Source of the DNA: an uncultured Bacteroidales bacterium | GTDB taxonomy: Bacteria > Bacteroidota > Bacteroidia > Bacteroidales > Muribaculaceae | Assembly: GCA_902772455.1 (NCBI GenBank) | Contig: CACYAW010000012.1 | Span: 1-39,726, forward strand | Length of the DNA stretch: 39,726 nucleotides | Direction: 5' to 3' | In this document: piece after piece, positions 38,894-39,726 of the stretch | Position numbering within the stretch: the first letter of the stretch is position 1 | How the letters are laid out: the number at the start of each line of letters is the position of its first letter | The notes under the pieces: generated by a model | What the model saw: only the letters and a program-made list of their open reading frames with translations | Told to the model about the DNA's origin: nothing | The model's database searches: none | Program-made: the position numbers and the translations under genes

Positions 38894-39726
38894 ATGAAAA
38901 GATTCATTTCGACCATTGCCATAGCCCTGATGCTGGCAACGTCCACCGTATCGGCACAAAAAACAAAGCCGATTTACCTGGATAACAACGCGCCCCTCGA
39001 ACAACGCGTCGAGGACGCCCTGTCGCGCATGACGCTGCATGAGAAAATCCAAGTGATTCATGCCCAGAGCAAATTCACCAGCGCCGGTGTGCCCCGCCTG
39101 GGCATCCGTCAGCTCAACATGGACGACGGCCCTCACGGCGTGCGCGAGGAGCTGGAATGGAACACCTGGTCACCTGCCAAGTGGACCAACGACAGCATCG
39201 TGGCCTTCCCGTCGCTCACCTGCCTGGCAGCGACCTGGAACCGTGACTTGGCAGCGCTCTACGGCGACGTCCTAAGCGAGGAGTTCGCCTTCCGCGGCAA
39301 GGACATCCTGCTGGGCCCCGGCGTGAACATGGCCCGCCTGCCATTGAACGGCCGCGCCTTTGAATACATGGGCGAAGACCCCTATCTGGCCGGCGAAATG
39401 GTTGTGCCCTACATCAAGGCCGCCCAGGACAACGGCGTGGCCTGCTGCATCAAGCACTTCTTCATGAACAACCAGGAGGTGGACCGCTTTGCTGCCAACG
39501 TCAACGCCAGCGAACGTGCCATCAACGAGATTTATCTGCCTGCCTTCAAGAAGGCTGTTGAGGAGGCCCACGTGTGGAGCGTCATGGGCAGCTACAACAT
39601 GTGGCAAGGCATCCACTGCTGCAACAACGACTCGCTGCTGAACGGCATCTTGAAGCGCCAGTGGGGATTTGACGGAGCCGTCATCAGCGACTGGGGCGGC
39701 ACGACCGACACCTGGCAGGCCGCTAC
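38894..39726 (+). CDS. GH3 glycosidase, N-terminal part (gene runs off the window)
   Basis: From the ATG at 38894 the frame stays open to the last base (277 codons plus part of one). It has a signal peptide (MKRFISTIAIALMLATSTVSA), then RVEDALSRMTLHEKI, DDGPHGVR, LGPGVNMARLPLNGR, FEYMGEDPYLAGEM, KHFFMNNQE, and the nucleophile in VISDWGG (Asp266). These are hallmarks of family GH3. The missing 3' part should hold the alpha/beta sandwich and probably a fibronectin-like domain. A beta-glucosidase or beta-xylosidase acting after the GH31 enzyme is likely. The 50-base spacer (AACAACAAAAG, AACCAATAACC words) has no promoter box, so the two are co-transcribed. Confidence 0.88.
   Translation, partial: MKRFISTIAIALMLATSTVSAQKTKPIYLDNNAPLEQRVEDALSRMTLHEKIQVIHAQSKFTSAGVPRLGIRQLNMDDGPHGVREELEWNTWSPAKWTNDSIVAFPSLTCLAATWNRDLAALYGDVLSEEFAFRGKDILLGPGVNMARLPLNGRAFEYMGEDPYLAGEMVVPYIKAAQDNGVACCIKHFFMNNQEVDRFAANVNASERAINEIYLPAFKKAVEEAHVWSVMGSYNMWQGIHCCNNDSLLNGILKRQWGFDGAVISDWGGTTDTWQAA

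Overview
The window looks like a chromosome piece from a gut- or rumen-type member of the Bacteroidales (Prevotella/Muribaculaceae-like). Three things point there. Promoter boxes of the Bacteroidetes type (TAnnTTTG, once with TTTG 19 bases upstream) precede most transcription units. Several secreted proteins carry C-termini that resemble type IX secretion sorting domains. A GH31-GH3 glycosidase pair and a C10 cysteine peptidase with a dockerin-like tail are present. The genus is an inference.

Layout. 1-1823: end of an unknown gene, a small membrane protein gene, and a scar of a decayed, perhaps phage-derived gene cut up by a short structured repeat. 1824-13606: cobalamin genes, mostly on the plus strand (cobJ-cbiC fusion, cbiET, cbiG-cbiF fusion, cbiJ-cbiD fusion, cobS, cobC, cobU, cobT), interrupted by a minus-strand pair for an ABC binding lipoprotein and permease. 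13607-17251: an AT-rich insert with a caspase-like protease gene, a hairpin-rich noncoding stretch and a secreted C10 peptidase. 17324-22568: the rest of the cobalamin set on the minus strand (cbiA in two overlapping frames, an adenosyltransferase, cbiP, cobD, cbiB). 23033-34644: a minus-strand operon for three secreted proteins, one of 2471 residues. 35084-35620: an unknown membrane protein. 35949-39726: a GH31 alpha-xylosidase/alpha-glucosidase and the first part of a GH3 glycosidase.

Together the corrin genes cover most of the early-cobalt-insertion (anaerobic) route from precorrin-3/cobalt-precorrin-3 to adenosylcobalamin. I see no cobaltochelatase, no CbiL (precorrin-2 methyltransferase) and no uroporphyrinogen methyltransferase, so these must lie elsewhere if the pathway is complete. 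Three cobalamin promoters sit 5-9 bases before their start codons, leaving no room for a B12 riboswitch leader.

The signals most worth following are: a cohesin-like N-terminus on the giant surface protein with dockerin-like segments on two neighbours; a family of about 65-bp structured repeats, one copy of which carries the cobJ promoter; a palindromic element translated in frame between CobJ and CbiC; runs of CTAA/TTAG words that fill nearly every spacer of the cobalamin locus; and the split cbiA.
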